64,000 nucleotides of DNA from Treponema parvum. Its GTDB lineage: Bacteria > Spirochaetota > Spirochaetia > Treponematales > Treponemataceae. Shown here in pieces: positions 1 through 9,605 of the stretch (positions are counted from its first letter, which is position 1; each line of letters opens with the position of its first letter). Location of the stretch: assembly GCF_017893965.1 (NCBI RefSeq), contig NZ_CP054142.1:2480001-2544000 (forward strand). The letters are read 5' to 3'. The notes under the pieces are model-generated. The model was given only the letters and a program-made list of their open reading frames with translations, was not told the origin of the DNA and did not search any database. The position numbers were made by a program, and so were the translations under genes.

Positions 1-121
1 GATAAACCGAAAACTTGACACGCTTGCTTCCGACCTATTATATAATCATATGGATAAGCTTAAAATTTTGGCAAAAATAGGCGAAATTAACGGACTGCTT
101 GTAGACATGTGGGCAGTATAA
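1..121 (+). CDS. 3' end of a gene, probably DNA polymerase III delta' (HolB-like)
   Basis: The frame is open from the first base and stops with TAA at 119-121, giving the last 39 or so residues of a protein that ends LLVDMWAV. The next gene starts 10 bp later on the same strand. The fragment is too short for a domain call. The identity is inferred from context: genes of the PSP1/RicT family commonly follow a clamp-loader delta' gene, and an alpha-helical tail fits such a subunit. The 5' end lies outside the window. Confidence 0.5.
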   Translation, partial: INRKLDTLASDLLYNHMDKLKILAKIGEINGLLVDMWAV

Positions 122-131
122 ACTTAACACA

Positions 132-1073
132 GTGAGTAAAATAATGAGTGATATTTTTGAAAGCGATATAGATAAAGAATCTCTTGACATAAACGCTCTG
201 GAAGATCCTTCCGAATCTTATGCGCCGGCTCAGGAAAATGAAAATTTTGTTTATCCCCAACCCTTGTACAAACTGAAGCTCGAATATTCATGCGAAGGCG
301 TTTATGCGATGACTAAAGATCTTCCTCAGCTTAAAGAGGGAGACTTTGTCATAATTCCCACCCGTTACGGCAAAGACATGGCATGCGTTATGGGACAGGT
401 TTTTGTGCCCATGGGAATAAAACCTTCGGATATTGTAGCTATAGACCGCGTTGCGACGGTAGAAGACCTGGAACATGTAAAAGTTTTAAAACAAAAAGAA
501 AGCGAAGCCCGCACGATATTTAAAGACAGAGTAAAAGCTCATAACTTGAGCATGAAACTCATATCGACGCATTTTTTAGCGGACGAACAAAAGGCTCTGT
601 TCTTTTTCAGCTCGGACAACAGAGTAGACTTCCGCGAACTGGTAAAGGATTTGGGCTCGATCTTTAAAATGAGAATAGAGCTCAGACAAGTCGGCGTGCG
701 TGACGAATCAAGGATAACGGGGGGCTTGGGCGTATGCGGCAGACCCTATTGCTGCCATGCCATATCGGATAAATTGCGCCCCGTTTCAATCCGTATGGCA
801 AAAGATCAAAATCTGTCTCTCAATTCGGTAAAGATATCGGGTTTGTGCGGAAGGCTTTTGTGCTGCCTGTCTTATGAGTACAATTGGTACGCTGAAGCCA
901 GAAAAAAACTGCCGTCCGAAGGCGTAACAGTACACTATGACGGAACAAAATTTAAAATCATAGAAATCAATTTTATTTCATCGATGATAAAAATGAGCGG
1001 CGAAGACGGCCGAATAATCGAAATAAACGCAAACAGGTTCAGCCGCGAAAACAATTACTGGAAGATTAACTGA
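132..1073 (+). CDS. ricT: PSP1 domain protein, RicT/YaaT family
   Basis: This 313-residue protein carries the PSP1 signature: a CGRPYCC block near residue 205 and a CGRLLCC block near residue 240. The four-cysteine pattern is the part that, in the Bacillus RicT/RicA/RicF complex, helps hold iron-sulphur clusters and supports RNase Y-dependent mRNA processing. The first 40 or so residues are acidic and low in complexity. The start is uncertain: GTG at 132 has no good ribosome site, and an in-frame ATG lies 12 bp downstream. It follows a probable holB end by 10 bp, a neighbourhood seen in many bacteria. The 3' end overlaps the convergent methyltransferase gene by 8 bp. Confidence 0.85.
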   Translation: MSKIMSDIFESDIDKESLDINALEDPSESYAPAQENENFVYPQPLYKLKLEYSCEGVYAMTKDLPQLKEGDFVIIPTRYGKDMACVMGQVFVPMGIKPSDIVAIDRVATVEDLEHVKVLKQKESEARTIFKDRVKAHNLSMKLISTHFLADEQKALFFFSSDNRVDFRELVKDLGSIFKMRIELRQVGVRDESRITGGLGVCGRPYCCHAISDKLRPVSIRMAKDQNLSLNSVKISGLCGRLLCCLSYEYNWYAEARKKLPSEGVTVHYDGTKFKIIEINFISSMIKMSGEDGRIIEINANRFSRENNYWKIN

Positions 1074-1794
1074 GAACTGCGATCAGATTCAAAGATTCCG
1101 AATCGAATTCCTTTCTGTCATAATCGCCATAGAATGTAAAATCGCTGAATCCCGCCTCCTTTCCGAATTCTATTATTTCAGCTTTTTTTAAAGGGTATAT
1201 CTTTACGTTTTCAAAGACAGAACACATGCGGCCGTTGCCGGTTTCTATTTCTTGCGAAAAAGATTTCGAACCGTCGGCTTGAGTAGTTATTTTTGTTTTA
1301 AGTTTCACCCTGATATTGCTTATCTCAGGCAGCTGTTCTACGGTTTCTTTAAAATGATCGAAATTGATCATTTTGATAATGAATTTTCCGTCCTTCGAAA
1401 GGAGCCCTTTTACATCGAAAAAAAATTTCCGCAAAAGAACGGCGTCGCTTATCATCTCTATCCTGTCGTCAAGGCATGAAATCACGTTGTAAAACGACTT
1501 TCCCAAAAAGCGGCTCATCTCAAGCGTAGTCATCTGAAAAAAACGTATGGACATTAAAGGCGTTCTCCTTTGCCGATTGGCGCAATCCGCCAGTTCCTTA
1601 AACGGCTCGATGCCGGTAACGTCCTCCCCTTCCCTTGCAAGATAATTTTCAAAAATGCCCGTACCGCACCCGATTCTTAAATATTTTACAGGTTTTTTTA
1701 AATTTTCCGTTTCTTCAGCATAAAATTTTTTTTGACTTTCCGTTACGGGAAATAATTCATCGTAATATTCAACAATGTTTTCAATCCTCGCCAT
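1066..1794 (-). CDS. Class I SAM-dependent methyltransferase
   Basis: The 242-residue protein has a Rossmann-type SAM-binding motif, LRIGCGTGIFENYLA, near residues 39-53, followed by an acidic residue at the end of the next strand (GIEPFKEL), as in class I methyltransferases. A later MINFDHF segment resembles the region around motif IV-V in ubiquinone-type and small-molecule methyltransferases. The substrate cannot be deduced. It is a single gene, convergent with the PSP1 gene and overlapping it by 8 bp. Its promoter places the -10 box 9 nt before the ATG, so the mRNA is probably leaderless or nearly so. Confidence 0.75.
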   Translation of the reverse strand: MARIENIVEYYDELFPVTESQKKFYAEETENLKKPVKYLRIGCGTGIFENYLAREGEDVTGIEPFKELADCANRQRRTPLMSIRFFQMTTLEMSRFLGKSFYNVISCLDDRIEMISDAVLLRKFFFDVKGLLSKDGKFIIKMINFDHFKETVEQLPEISNIRVKLKTKITTQADGSKSFSQEIETGNGRMCSVFENVKIYPLKKAEIIEFGKEAGFSDFTFYGDYDRKEFDSESLNLIAVLS

Positions 1795-1803
1795 GCTGAT
1801 TTA

Positions 1804-1831
1804 ATTATACGTTATAAAAGTGAATTTGCAA
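1804..1831 (-). promoter_or_regulatory. Promoter of the methyltransferase gene, leaderless type
   Basis: On the minus strand TTGCAA (1826-1831) and TATAAT (1804-1809) are 16 bp apart. Nine bases separate the -10 box from the ATG at 1794, so transcription should start within 1-3 nt of the start codon. No Shine-Dalgarno sequence fits between. Confidence 0.6.
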
Positions 1832-2017
1832 TTAAATTCAGGTTTGCGCTGCGGGCAGCGGTCTGCGCTCGTCCGACACCGGCGCCGCCGAGCATACAAA
1901 AATCGCAAAATATATTAAAATGCATTTAAGATGAAAATCGGGCGGTGTGTTGGATATTAGGAGACAAGACATACCGCTGTAAAATGCGGAAAATTCAAAA
2001 CGAAGGGGAAACAAAAA

Positions 2018-3490
2018 ATGCTGAATATCAACAACAACGCCGCAAACGTAAAGCGGGATATTCTTGTTCAAATCGCAAAGGCACAGCTTGAAGGAAAACT
2101 TGCCGAAGCCGTACACTTTATTCCAAGAAAAATGGCGCCGGTCGGCGGGAGATCCATACGCTGCTGTATATTTCACGACAGAGAAATTCTTCGCATGAGA
2201 GTTTTGGCAAGGCTAGGCTGGTCGGTAGAAGACTACAGCGACGATAAACCTCTTGCCGAATATGCAAAGGAAGCTCTAAAAAGAAAATCACCTTCATGGC
2301 CTATGTTGACCGTTCTTGACGAAGCCTGTAACGCGTGCGTCAGATCTCATTACATGGTCACAAACGCCTGTCAAGGCTGTTTTGCCAGGCCGTGCATGGT
2401 AAACTGTCCCAAAGACGCCATTCACGTTGAACGTCACGCGCACATCGATCCTGACAAATGCATAAACTGCGGACTATGCATGCAAAACTGCCCGTACCAT
2501 GCAATAATAAAGATTCCCGTACCCTGCGAAGAGTCCTGTCCCGTGGGGGCGATCACAAAAGACGAGTCGGGTAAAGAGCGGATCGATTACGATAAGTGCA
2601 TTTTCTGCGGCAACTGTATGCGCGAATGCCCCTTCGGCGCGATGATGGACAAAAGCCAGCTTGTGGACGTCATAAAACATATCATAAAAAATAAAAAAAA
2701 GGTCGTAGCGCTGTATGCGCCGTCGATAGCAGCTCAGTTCAAGTCAAAGCCGGGTCAGCTTGAAGCGGCCCTTTTAAAAGCGGGCTTCAGTGAAGTCCTT
2801 GAAGTAGCTCTAGGCGCCGACATTTGCGCAGATAAAGAAGCGAAGGAATTTGCCGAGCGCATGGAACGCGGCGATAAAATGATGACGACTTCATGTTGTT
2901 CGGCGTATTTCCGTGCAGTGCAGATCCACGTCCCCGCCTTAAAACCCTGCGTTTCAAAGACGAGAAGTCCTATGCACTACACCGCCGAAATAGCTAAAAA
3001 AAAGTATCCAGGATGTATAACCGTTTTTATAGGACCTTGCCTTGCAAAAAGACGGGAAGGTTTCGACGATAAAAAGGTCGACTACGTTCTTTCCGCAGAA
3101 GAAATTCACGCCCTTTTTATTGCCAAGAGCATCAATTTCGAAGAGATGCCCGTCGTTCCCGCCGAAAAAATTCCTACGGCAAGCGCCAGAAATTTTGCGG
3201 TTTCAGGCGGTGTAGCGCAATCGATAAGGGTAAGGCTGAAGGATAAGTCCATATTGCGCTCTACCGTAATAAACGGATTGGATAAAAAAGGAATGCAAAC
3301 TCTTTCCATGTACGGAAAGATAAACGAAGGTGTTGTTCCTTATCCTGCTGAATGTCCGAATCTTATCGAAGTCATGTCCTGTGAAGGAGGCTGCGTAGGA
3401 GGGCCGTCCGTGATAATGAATCCCAAAACGGCGACGACGTTAATAAAACCCTACGTTTCTGCCGGCAAAGACGACCTGCAAGAGTCATAA
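2018..3490 (+). CDS. Monomeric [FeFe] hydrogenase, group B type
   Basis: The 490-residue protein has an N-terminal region of about 95 residues, then several four-cysteine ferredoxin motifs (for example CINCGLCMQNCP and CIFCGNCMRECP, residues 145-215), then an H-cluster domain. Ligands are visible in TTSCCSAY near 291, KPCVSKTRSPM near 310 and MSCEGGCVGG near 453. The altered L1 and L2 motifs (TSCCSA and PCVSK rather than TSCCPxW and MPCxxK) fit group B enzymes, which are poorly characterised proton/hydrogen enzymes of fermenters. AAGGGG precedes the ATG. No HydE, HydF or HydG maturase and no electron-partner gene is in the window, so it stands alone. A weak promoter (TTAGGA, 17 bp, TAAAAT) lies upstream. 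Confidence 0.88.
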   Translation: MLNINNNAANVKRDILVQIAKAQLEGKLAEAVHFIPRKMAPVGGRSIRCCIFHDREILRMRVLARLGWSVEDYSDDKPLAEYAKEALKRKSPSWPMLTVLDEACNACVRSHYMVTNACQGCFARPCMVNCPKDAIHVERHAHIDPDKCINCGLCMQNCPYHAIIKIPVPCEESCPVGAITKDESGKERIDYDKCIFCGNCMRECPFGAMMDKSQLVDVIKHIIKNKKKVVALYAPSIAAQFKSKPGQLEAALLKAGFSEVLEVALGADICADKEAKEFAERMERGDKMMTTSCCSAYFRAVQIHVPALKPCVSKTRSPMHYTAEIAKKKYPGCITVFIGPCLAKRREGFDDKKVDYVLSAEEIHALFIAKSINFEEMPVVPAEKIPTASARNFAVSGGVAQSIRVRLKDKSILRSTVINGLDKKGMQTLSMYGKINEGVVPYPAECPNLIEVMSCEGGCVGGPSVIMNPKTATTLIKPYVSAGKDDLQES

Positions 3491-3496
3491 TTTGAC

Positions 3497-3548
3497 CGCT
3501 CCTCGGGCGGTTTCACCCGAAACCGTCACGAAACCGCCGGGAGCGTTT
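3497..3548. terminator. Convergent terminator hairpin
   Basis: A long inverted repeat of about 16 bp (left arm CGCTCC then GGGCGGTTTC; right arm GAAACCGCC then GGGAGCG) with one interruption lies between the hydrogenase gene and the end of the efflux operon, so it can serve both strands. Confidence 0.6.
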
Positions 3549-3560
3549 CCGCGCGAAGTT

Positions 3561-3938
3561 CTACCATTCTTTTGCCTTGCTTGCATAGCATGCAAGGCCT
3601 TCTCCTACATACTGTTTTCTGAGATCTCCGATAAGCTCCCGTATTTTTTTAGCATCGTCCTTAGTGCAGTAAACGATAAACATAGTATTCAGCTGCGGCC
3701 AGATGGAATCTCCGAGCTTTGGAACGCTGTAGCCCGACCCCATAACGGAAGGAAACTGCGTATAACATTTGATCTTTTTATATTTAAATCCTTCGAGCAT
3801 ATCTTCCGCTATCGATTGAGAACAGATAATTTCAAGCCGGTATCGTTTTATCTTCTCTTCTCCGGTGTCCGGTATGTCGTGTAAAACGGCTTCGCTCTTT
3901 ATGTCATTCTTTTTCTTTTTTTCTTTCTTTTCTTTCAT
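3561..3938 (-). CDS. Small PII-like protein at the end of the efflux operon
   Basis: The 125-residue protein starts with a lysine-rich stretch (MKEKKEKKKKND) and then a compact alpha/beta region of about 95 residues with the strand pattern RYRLEIICSQ ... MFIVYCTKDDAKKIRELIGDL. This ferredoxin-like beta-alpha-beta layout resembles PII, CutA and DUF3240 proteins, some of which sit beside RND pumps. It lies 66 bp downstream of the RND permease on the same strand, so it is probably the fifth gene of the operon. A role as a sensor of pump substrate or metal is an inference; the sequence alone does not show a ligand site. Confidence 0.5.
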   Translation of the reverse strand: MKEKKEKKKKNDIKSEAVLHDIPDTGEEKIKRYRLEIICSQSIAEDMLEGFKYKKIKCYTQFPSVMGSGYSVPKLGDSIWPQLNTMFIVYCTKDDAKKIRELIGDLRKQYVGEGLACYASKAKEW

Positions 3939-4004
3939 AGAAGTTTGTCTCCTTGCGCCGCGTGTCCATCACCGGACGGTGCATTTTGCCGCGCCCAAAC
4001 GCAG

Positions 4005-7000
4005 CTATGCGTTTTCTTCCTCAATGCGCTTTAATTCTTTAACACGAGCCCTTTCATTTTTTCTGTTAAAAAGGTTGTAAACTACGGGCATCAAAAACAG
4101 CGTCATCATCGAACCGAATGTCATTCCTCCGAAAATCGTAAGACCGATGGGCTGCATGGATTCCGAACCTTCGCCGGGAAAAAATGCCATAGGTATCAAA
4201 GAAAACACTGTTGTGAGCGTGCTCATGAGTATGGGTCTGAGGCGGTTTCCGGCAGCTTCAACACAGGCGTCGTCAAGGGCTCTGCCTCTTTTGCGCAGAA
4301 TATTGATCTGATCGATAAGCACTATACCGTTGTTTACTATCGTGCCTACAAGGGTTAAAACGCCCATGATCGTCATTATGCTGAACCTCTGTCGCGTAAT
4401 TCCGTAAATAGCGGTAACTCCTATAAAGGACAGAGGGATTGTAAACATTATTATGAACGGACTTTTAAACGATTCGAATTGACTTGCCATGACGGCAAAC
4501 ACAAGCACAATCGCCATTATGATGATCGCAAGGAAATTCATAATCGCTTCCCGCATATCAGCCAAGTCTCCCGAATACGTTATGTTCAAATCGTCTTCCA
4601 TAAGAATGTTTTTATCTATAAGGTCTTTTATTCGGTTCTGCACGTCTCCCAAAGAAAGTCCGTCAACCTGTTTTACGGTTACATGCGCTATGCGCGACTG
4701 ATTTTCCCTGAAGATCGTTACCGGCGCGGTATTCTTTACCGTGTGAGCAAAGTTCGACAGAGGTATTCTTGTTCCGCTGTTGTTTCTTACGTATATCAGG
4801 TCAAGATCCGTAACCTTTGCACGGTCTTTTTCGGGCAGGCGAACGACGATGTTAATCTCTTTTCCTCCGTCGTCATACCGGCTGGCTCTAAGCCCGTTTA
4901 TGGCGCCGCTTATTTCGCTTCCGATTGAAGCTACGTTCAGTCCCAACTCGTACATGCGATTTCTGTCAAGCTTTATTTCCAGCTGCGGAAGCCCTTCTTC
5001 AAGATCGCATGTCACTTCATTAACAACGTCGGCGGCCTGCGTCTTTATCAAATTCATAACCTGATTGGCCGTCTTTGCCACAAGGCTTAAATCGTTGCTT
5101 TTTATGTCAATGCTTATACCGCTGTTGGCCGTATCGTTGTTATTCGTTCCGAATGTAATCGTAGCTCCGGGGAATTTCGTAAAATACGGGCGGAGCTTGT
5201 CTTTTGCCGTTTTGTCCGTATCCCAGCCCTTTTGGCGTTCGGCTTTAGGGTATAAGGTAAGCGTCAAAGAACCTTCGTTCGTCGTCGCGCTCGAAGAAAG
5301 CATAGAGTCGCCTCCCGCCGTAACGGTTGAAAATTTAATTCCCTTGATTTCCTGGCGGGCAATGGATTCCATCTGCTGTACGTACGCTTCCGTAACTTCC
5401 AGCCTGGTGCCTTTAGGAAGCTCGAATTTTACAGTCACCGTATCGGAAGAAATTTCAGGCATGTATATGAATCCGACTTTTGCCGCTCCAAAGATCGCAC
5501 CTAGAAAAATAAAGATCATCACTACGACAGTAGCCGCCTTATGTCTCAATATTCTTCTGACCGAAGAAGCATACGCTCCGTCCATTTTTTCAAAAAAGAT
5601 GCCGAGCGCACGATTCAACTTACCGAAAAGTGTGTGCGTGTTGATATGCGAGCTTTTACCTAAAACAAGGTATTTTGCGCTTAAAACGGGAACAAGAGCG
5701 ATGGCAACGAAAAGAGAACCCAATAGCGAAAAAACGATCGTAAACGCAAGATCGTTAAAAAGCTGTCCCATAAAACCGAGCCTCGAACTCAGCATTATCA
5801 TGGGGAGGAATATACAGATGGAGGTTAAAGTGCTTGCGACGACGGAAGTTATCATTTCCTGAGCGCCCAGCGTCGCGGCGACCGACGGCTTTGCATCGCG
5901 TTCCCTGTAAACAAAGATGTTTTCAAGAACGACAATGGAATTGTCTACAAGCATACCCACGCCTATGAGCATTCCGCCTAAGGAAACCATGTTTATGGTC
6001 ATTCCGCGAAGGAACATGAGAAAAAGCGTAATTAAAAATGAAATGGGAATTGCAAGTCCTATTATGACAGTACTTTTTATGCTCCTTAAGAAAATAAGCA
6101 GGACTATGATGGAAAGAATCATTCCTTCCGTTATGGATTTAAACACTTCAATTATAGTCCGTTTTATTTGGTCGGTAGTATTCGACGATTCGATGACTTC
6201 AACGTCACCGGGAAGGGATTCCGTTATGTTTTTAAGAGCCGCTCGCACGTTCGCCGCGGTTTTTACGGCGTTTTTACCGCTCTGCTTTTGCACCAAAAGC
6301 ATTATGCTCGATTCTCCGTCAAGATATGCGGCTGTGGAGCCGTCTTCGTGTCCTTCATACACATCGGCAATGTCGCGCAGCAATATCTTTTTTATGCCGC
6401 CTGACGCAGCGCCGCCGGCGGAGGAAGCCATCGCATAAGATATTACCGTATTACGCACGTCTTCTATGGATTTGAATTTTCCGTCCGTCTTGACGGAATA
6501 ACTTAACTGTTCGGACTTTATGTTCCCGCCCGTAGCTTGAATGTTTTGCGCGCCTATCATTTGAGCCACTTGCGAAACGGTAAGTCCGTAAGCGTCAAGT
6601 CTGTCGCGCGGAATATCTACGTTAATCGTTTTTTTGCGGCCGCCCATGATCATTGCGGAAGCGACTCCGTCTATCTGTTCAAGCCGCGGAGAAATAATAT
6701 CCGACGCGTAGTCATAAAGTTCGTCGGAAGAGCGCTGCCCTTTTAAGACCAAATGCATTATAGGAATCATTGACGGATCAAGTTTTATCGTAAGCGGAGT
6801 ATCGGCGTCGGAAGGAAGATAGCTTCTTACCATATCGATTTTATCACGCATATCGTTCGCCGCCGCGTCCAGATTCGTTCCGTATTCCATTTCAAGAATT
6901 ATGAGACTTAGGCCCGTAGACGACTGCGACCGCATTTTTTTAAGTCCGCTTAAGCCCGAAAGAGAACTTTCGAGGGTTCTCGTTATGGAAGCTTCCACTT

Positions 7001-7172
7001 CTTCAGGACCTGCGTTTTTATATCCGGTATAGACGATAAGATACGGAATGTCTATCTCCGGATACATATCCACATTGAGGTTAAATATGGAATAAACTCC
7101 CAATGCCGAAAGTATTATGAATACTAATAATGCCGTTACAGGTTTTTTAACGGACGCCTCTGATATAGACAT
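4005..7172 (-). CDS. RND efflux pump, inner-membrane permease (HAE1/AcrB type)
   Basis: At 1055 residues it has the usual length of hydrophobic/amphiphilic efflux permeases and their two-fold layout: a first membrane helix (residues 11-30), a large periplasmic loop, a helix block at about 340-540, a second loop and a helix block at about 855-1040. The TM4 motif GVGMLVDNSIVVLENI holds a single aspartate where AcrB has two; this form is common in non-enterobacterial pumps. GNRLRPILMSTLTT marks the second helix block. It should export substrates from membrane or periplasm by proton antiport, with the adaptor and TolC-like channel encoded just upstream. AAGAGGAATC precedes the ATG. The gap to the adaptor gene is 45 bp. 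Confidence 0.93.
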   Translation of the reverse strand: MSISEASVKKPVTALLVFIILSALGVYSIFNLNVDMYPEIDIPYLIVYTGYKNAGPEEVEASITRTLESSLSGLSGLKKMRSQSSTGLSLIILEMEYGTNLDAAANDMRDKIDMVRSYLPSDADTPLTIKLDPSMIPIMHLVLKGQRSSDELYDYASDIISPRLEQIDGVASAMIMGGRKKTINVDIPRDRLDAYGLTVSQVAQMIGAQNIQATGGNIKSEQLSYSVKTDGKFKSIEDVRNTVISYAMASSAGGAASGGIKKILLRDIADVYEGHEDGSTAAYLDGESSIMLLVQKQSGKNAVKTAANVRAALKNITESLPGDVEVIESSNTTDQIKRTIIEVFKSITEGMILSIIVLLIFLRSIKSTVIIGLAIPISFLITLFLMFLRGMTINMVSLGGMLIGVGMLVDNSIVVLENIFVYRERDAKPSVAATLGAQEMITSVVASTLTSICIFLPMIMLSSRLGFMGQLFNDLAFTIVFSLLGSLFVAIALVPVLSAKYLVLGKSSHINTHTLFGKLNRALGIFFEKMDGAYASSVRRILRHKAATVVVMIFIFLGAIFGAAKVGFIYMPEISSDTVTVKFELPKGTRLEVTEAYVQQMESIARQEIKGIKFSTVTAGGDSMLSSSATTNEGSLTLTLYPKAERQKGWDTDKTAKDKLRPYFTKFPGATITFGTNNNDTANSGISIDIKSNDLSLVAKTANQVMNLIKTQAADVVNEVTCDLEEGLPQLEIKLDRNRMYELGLNVASIGSEISGAINGLRASRYDDGGKEINIVVRLPEKDRAKVTDLDLIYVRNNSGTRIPLSNFAHTVKNTAPVTIFRENQSRIAHVTVKQVDGLSLGDVQNRIKDLIDKNILMEDDLNITYSGDLADMREAIMNFLAIIIMAIVLVFAVMASQFESFKSPFIIMFTIPLSFIGVTAIYGITRQRFSIMTIMGVLTLVGTIVNNGIVLIDQINILRKRGRALDDACVEAAGNRLRPILMSTLTTVFSLIPMAFFPGEGSESMQPIGLTIFGGMTFGSMMTLFLMPVVYNLFNRKNERARVKELKRIEEENA

Positions 7173-7217
7173 ATTGATTCCTCTTTATAAATTAAGTTGA
7201 AAACCGAACGGTAAAAG

Positions 7218-8162
7218 CTATTCGTTTAAAATGTTCACGCTCGCTCCGTCCACCAAGACAGTCTGTCCGCGTACAACTATTTCGTCTCCTGATTTTAAGC
7301 CCGCTGTAATTTCAACTCTTTCATCCACGTGGATCCCTTGGGTTATTTCCTGCATGTGCACTACGGCGGGAATCCCTATTTGGTTTTCCGGCCGTTTACC
7401 TTCTTCTCTGTTAACCACAAAAACATAAGATTTATTGTCCCGGGCGATTATCGCGTCAAAAGGCATGATTATGACGTTTTCAAGTTCTTCGGTTATGAGT
7501 TTTATACGAGAATACATTCCCACCTTTACGCGGGGATCCGGTTTGTCCAAGCTGAGTTTTACCTTCATTGTGCGCGTAGTCGTGTCAAGCACGGGACTTA
7601 CTTCAAACACGTGCGCTGAAAACGCTTCGCCCGGAAAAGCGTCAAAGCTTATTGCGGCCGTTTGTCCTTTTTTTATGCGCGAAACAAAGCGTTCGGCAAT
7701 ATCCGTATGGATTTCAAGATTTCCTATGCTGCTTATCTGCCCGATGGAAACCGAAGATCCAACCATTTCTCCAACGGAATAGGGAAACAGTGTGATTGTT
7801 CCCGTAGTGGGCGCTTTTACAGGATTTTCGCTGTAAGTCATGCCGGGCCGGCTGGGATCGATGTACGCTACAATCTGATCTTTTTTAACAAGATCCCCGA
7901 CCCTGACCATAATGCGCGAAATTTTTCCGTTAGTGTCCGGCATTATGTTCACTAACGAAGACGCCACGATGTCTCCGCCGAATTCCAGATAATCGTCCAA
8001 GCGGCCTTCGGTGATCTTGTAAGTATTTACGGCAAAAGACGCGGTCGCATTTTCTTTTTTTTCTTCGGCGGCCTTTTTGCAGCCGGCAAATGCGCCGAAA
8101 AAAACCGCCGCAAGAACTACGGATAAAATAATCTTTAATCTTGATTGATTTATCTTTTTCAT
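7218..8162 (-). CDS. RND periplasmic adaptor (AcrA/HlyD type), lipoprotein
   Basis: The 314-residue protein has a signal sequence that ends in a lipobox (FAGC near residue 27), so it is probably lipid-anchored in the inner membrane. It contains the barrel-sandwich pattern (GKISRIMVRVGDLVKKDQIVAYI near 75-97 and a second lipoyl half at about 115-140), then a beta-barrel region with PVLDTTTRTMKVKLSL, typical of adaptors. It is short of the coiled-coil hairpin seen in longer adaptors. Its ATG overlaps the stop of the TolC-like gene by 4 bp (ATGA), with AGGAG upstream, so translation is probably coupled. Confidence 0.9.
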   Translation of the reverse strand: MKKINQSRLKIILSVVLAAVFFGAFAGCKKAAEEKKENATASFAVNTYKITEGRLDDYLEFGGDIVASSLVNIMPDTNGKISRIMVRVGDLVKKDQIVAYIDPSRPGMTYSENPVKAPTTGTITLFPYSVGEMVGSSVSIGQISSIGNLEIHTDIAERFVSRIKKGQTAAISFDAFPGEAFSAHVFEVSPVLDTTTRTMKVKLSLDKPDPRVKVGMYSRIKLITEELENVIIMPFDAIIARDNKSYVFVVNREEGKRPENQIGIPAVVHMQEITQGIHVDERVEITAGLKSGDEIVVRGQTVLVDGASVNILNE

Positions 8163-9577
8163 TTTATTTCTCCTGTAAGTTGTGTGTTCAATATGTATTC
8201 AAGGTCAAGCCGGTATGAAATATAGTTGTACTGCTCGTTCAGCATACCGAGCTTTGCCTGATTTAACTGGGTTTCCGCATCGCGCAGGTCAAGCAGTTCC
8301 GTGGTCCCGTTGCGATAAGCGATCGCCGTCATATCGTATGAGCGCTGAGCAAGTTTTATATTCCGTTCGTTTGATTCTATAGCTTCCTTAGCCTGAGCAA
8401 GGCTGTCTGCGGTTTTACGCACGATAAGTTCGTTATTTTGAATGAGAGTGTCGAGTGAAACTTCTAGCTTACGGATGTTATCTTCTATGTCCTTAGCGCT
8501 CTGTCTGTTAGCGGAAAAAGGAAGAATGTCGGATATAGTCCACGCGAGCGTAATGGAAAAATTTCCGTTATCATAGCGCGAATCGCTGTCAGTCCACTTT
8601 CCGCCCGTCATCAAAATCGGCTGATAGTTCCATCCTAATGAAAGCGCCGGCGTAAAAGAGCTCAAATTGAGAGCGTTGAGATTGAGTTTTAAAACATCTA
8701 TGTTTCTTTTTATGTTGAGGACGTCAAGATTATTCATTCCGTATTTGGGATAAACCTCTTCGGCATCAATGTTAATAAATTTGGGAGTTATTTCGCCTAC
8801 GAGCTCGATCTTTGTGCCTACAGGCATTCCCAAAAGAAAGGCAAAGGAATCGAGCTGCTGCGATAAAGCTTGCCGCTCTTTATCCACATTCGGCCTTTGG
8901 TTTTCATAGGTAACCTGTGCCTGCAGCATCGAAAGTTCCGGAACCATACCGTTTTTATAATTTACTTCCGCCTGCAGAGCTCTCTGGCGCGCATTTTTTA
9001 AACTGGTCTCTTGAACTTTTAAATTTTCCTGCTGCAAAAGCAGGGCGTAAAAAAGTTTTCTGATATTGAGTTCGTTTTGCTTTGAAGCCTGCGTCCACGT
9101 TATCTTTCCGCTTTCAAAATTCGCGTGCGCAGCTCTTATCCGCTGTATGAGAGCAAGGCTTAAATTTAGCGAAACGCTTATGTTGCCTATTCCCGTCCAG
9201 CGGTCTTTTTCACTTTCGTAACTGCTGGGAATGGGAACGTGATATATTGCATTTGCGATAATATCGCCTGCGCCCGGAACATAATCATTCGCACGACTCG
9301 CGGTTCCCGACACCGTAAGCGCAGGCAAAAAAACGTTCCACGAATACTTACTGGCGCGCTCGGACATTTCCAAGTCGATCCTTGCGCTTTTTAAAGTCCT
9401 GCTGTTTTTATTTGCGTAATCCACCGCCTGTTCGATCGTAAGAATCACCGGCTGCGTTTTAGCTTCTTTTACTGCGCTCTGAGCCGCTGCCGGAAAAAGG
9501 CTTAAGATCAGCACGGCTGCCGGAAAAATGCAGCAGAGCAAAAATCTTTTTCCTGATTTTTTTATCGCCATTGACAT
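8159..9577 (-). CDS. TolC family outer-membrane efflux channel
   Basis: I place the start at 9577 (472 residues; ATG TCA ATG) because AAGGAG lies 10 bp upstream and a clean signal peptide follows, whereas a GTG 42 bp earlier at 9619 would add a hydrophilic tail and overlap the regulator. The mature protein shows the twofold repeat of TolC proteins: helical stretches around ALLLQQENLKVQETSLKNA and near the end AIAYRNGTTELLDLRDAETQ, each with the NG-containing turn found at the channel repeats. It provides the outer-membrane exit duct for the RND pump and sits between regulator and adaptor genes. Confidence 0.88.
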   Translation of the reverse strand: MSMAIKKSGKRFLLCCIFPAAVLILSLFPAAAQSAVKEAKTQPVILTIEQAVDYANKNSRTLKSARIDLEMSERASKYSWNVFLPALTVSGTASRANDYVPGAGDIIANAIYHVPIPSSYESEKDRWTGIGNISVSLNLSLALIQRIRAAHANFESGKITWTQASKQNELNIRKLFYALLLQQENLKVQETSLKNARQRALQAEVNYKNGMVPELSMLQAQVTYENQRPNVDKERQALSQQLDSFAFLLGMPVGTKIELVGEITPKFINIDAEEVYPKYGMNNLDVLNIKRNIDVLKLNLNALNLSSFTPALSLGWNYQPILMTGGKWTDSDSRYDNGNFSITLAWTISDILPFSANRQSAKDIEDNIRKLEVSLDTLIQNNELIVRKTADSLAQAKEAIESNERNIKLAQRSYDMTAIAYRNGTTELLDLRDAETQLNQAKLGMLNEQYNYISYRLDLEYILNTQLTGEIK

Positions 9578-9605
9578 AAGTCTACTGTCTCCTTCAAGAT
9601 AATTT

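Noticed and set aside
3492-3884. 130-codon frame after the hydrogenase gene
   Set aside because: Antisense to the PII-like gene and begins in the terminator hairpin.
4479-6746. Several long frames opposite the RND permease
   Set aside because: They are antisense shadows of a strongly conserved gene.
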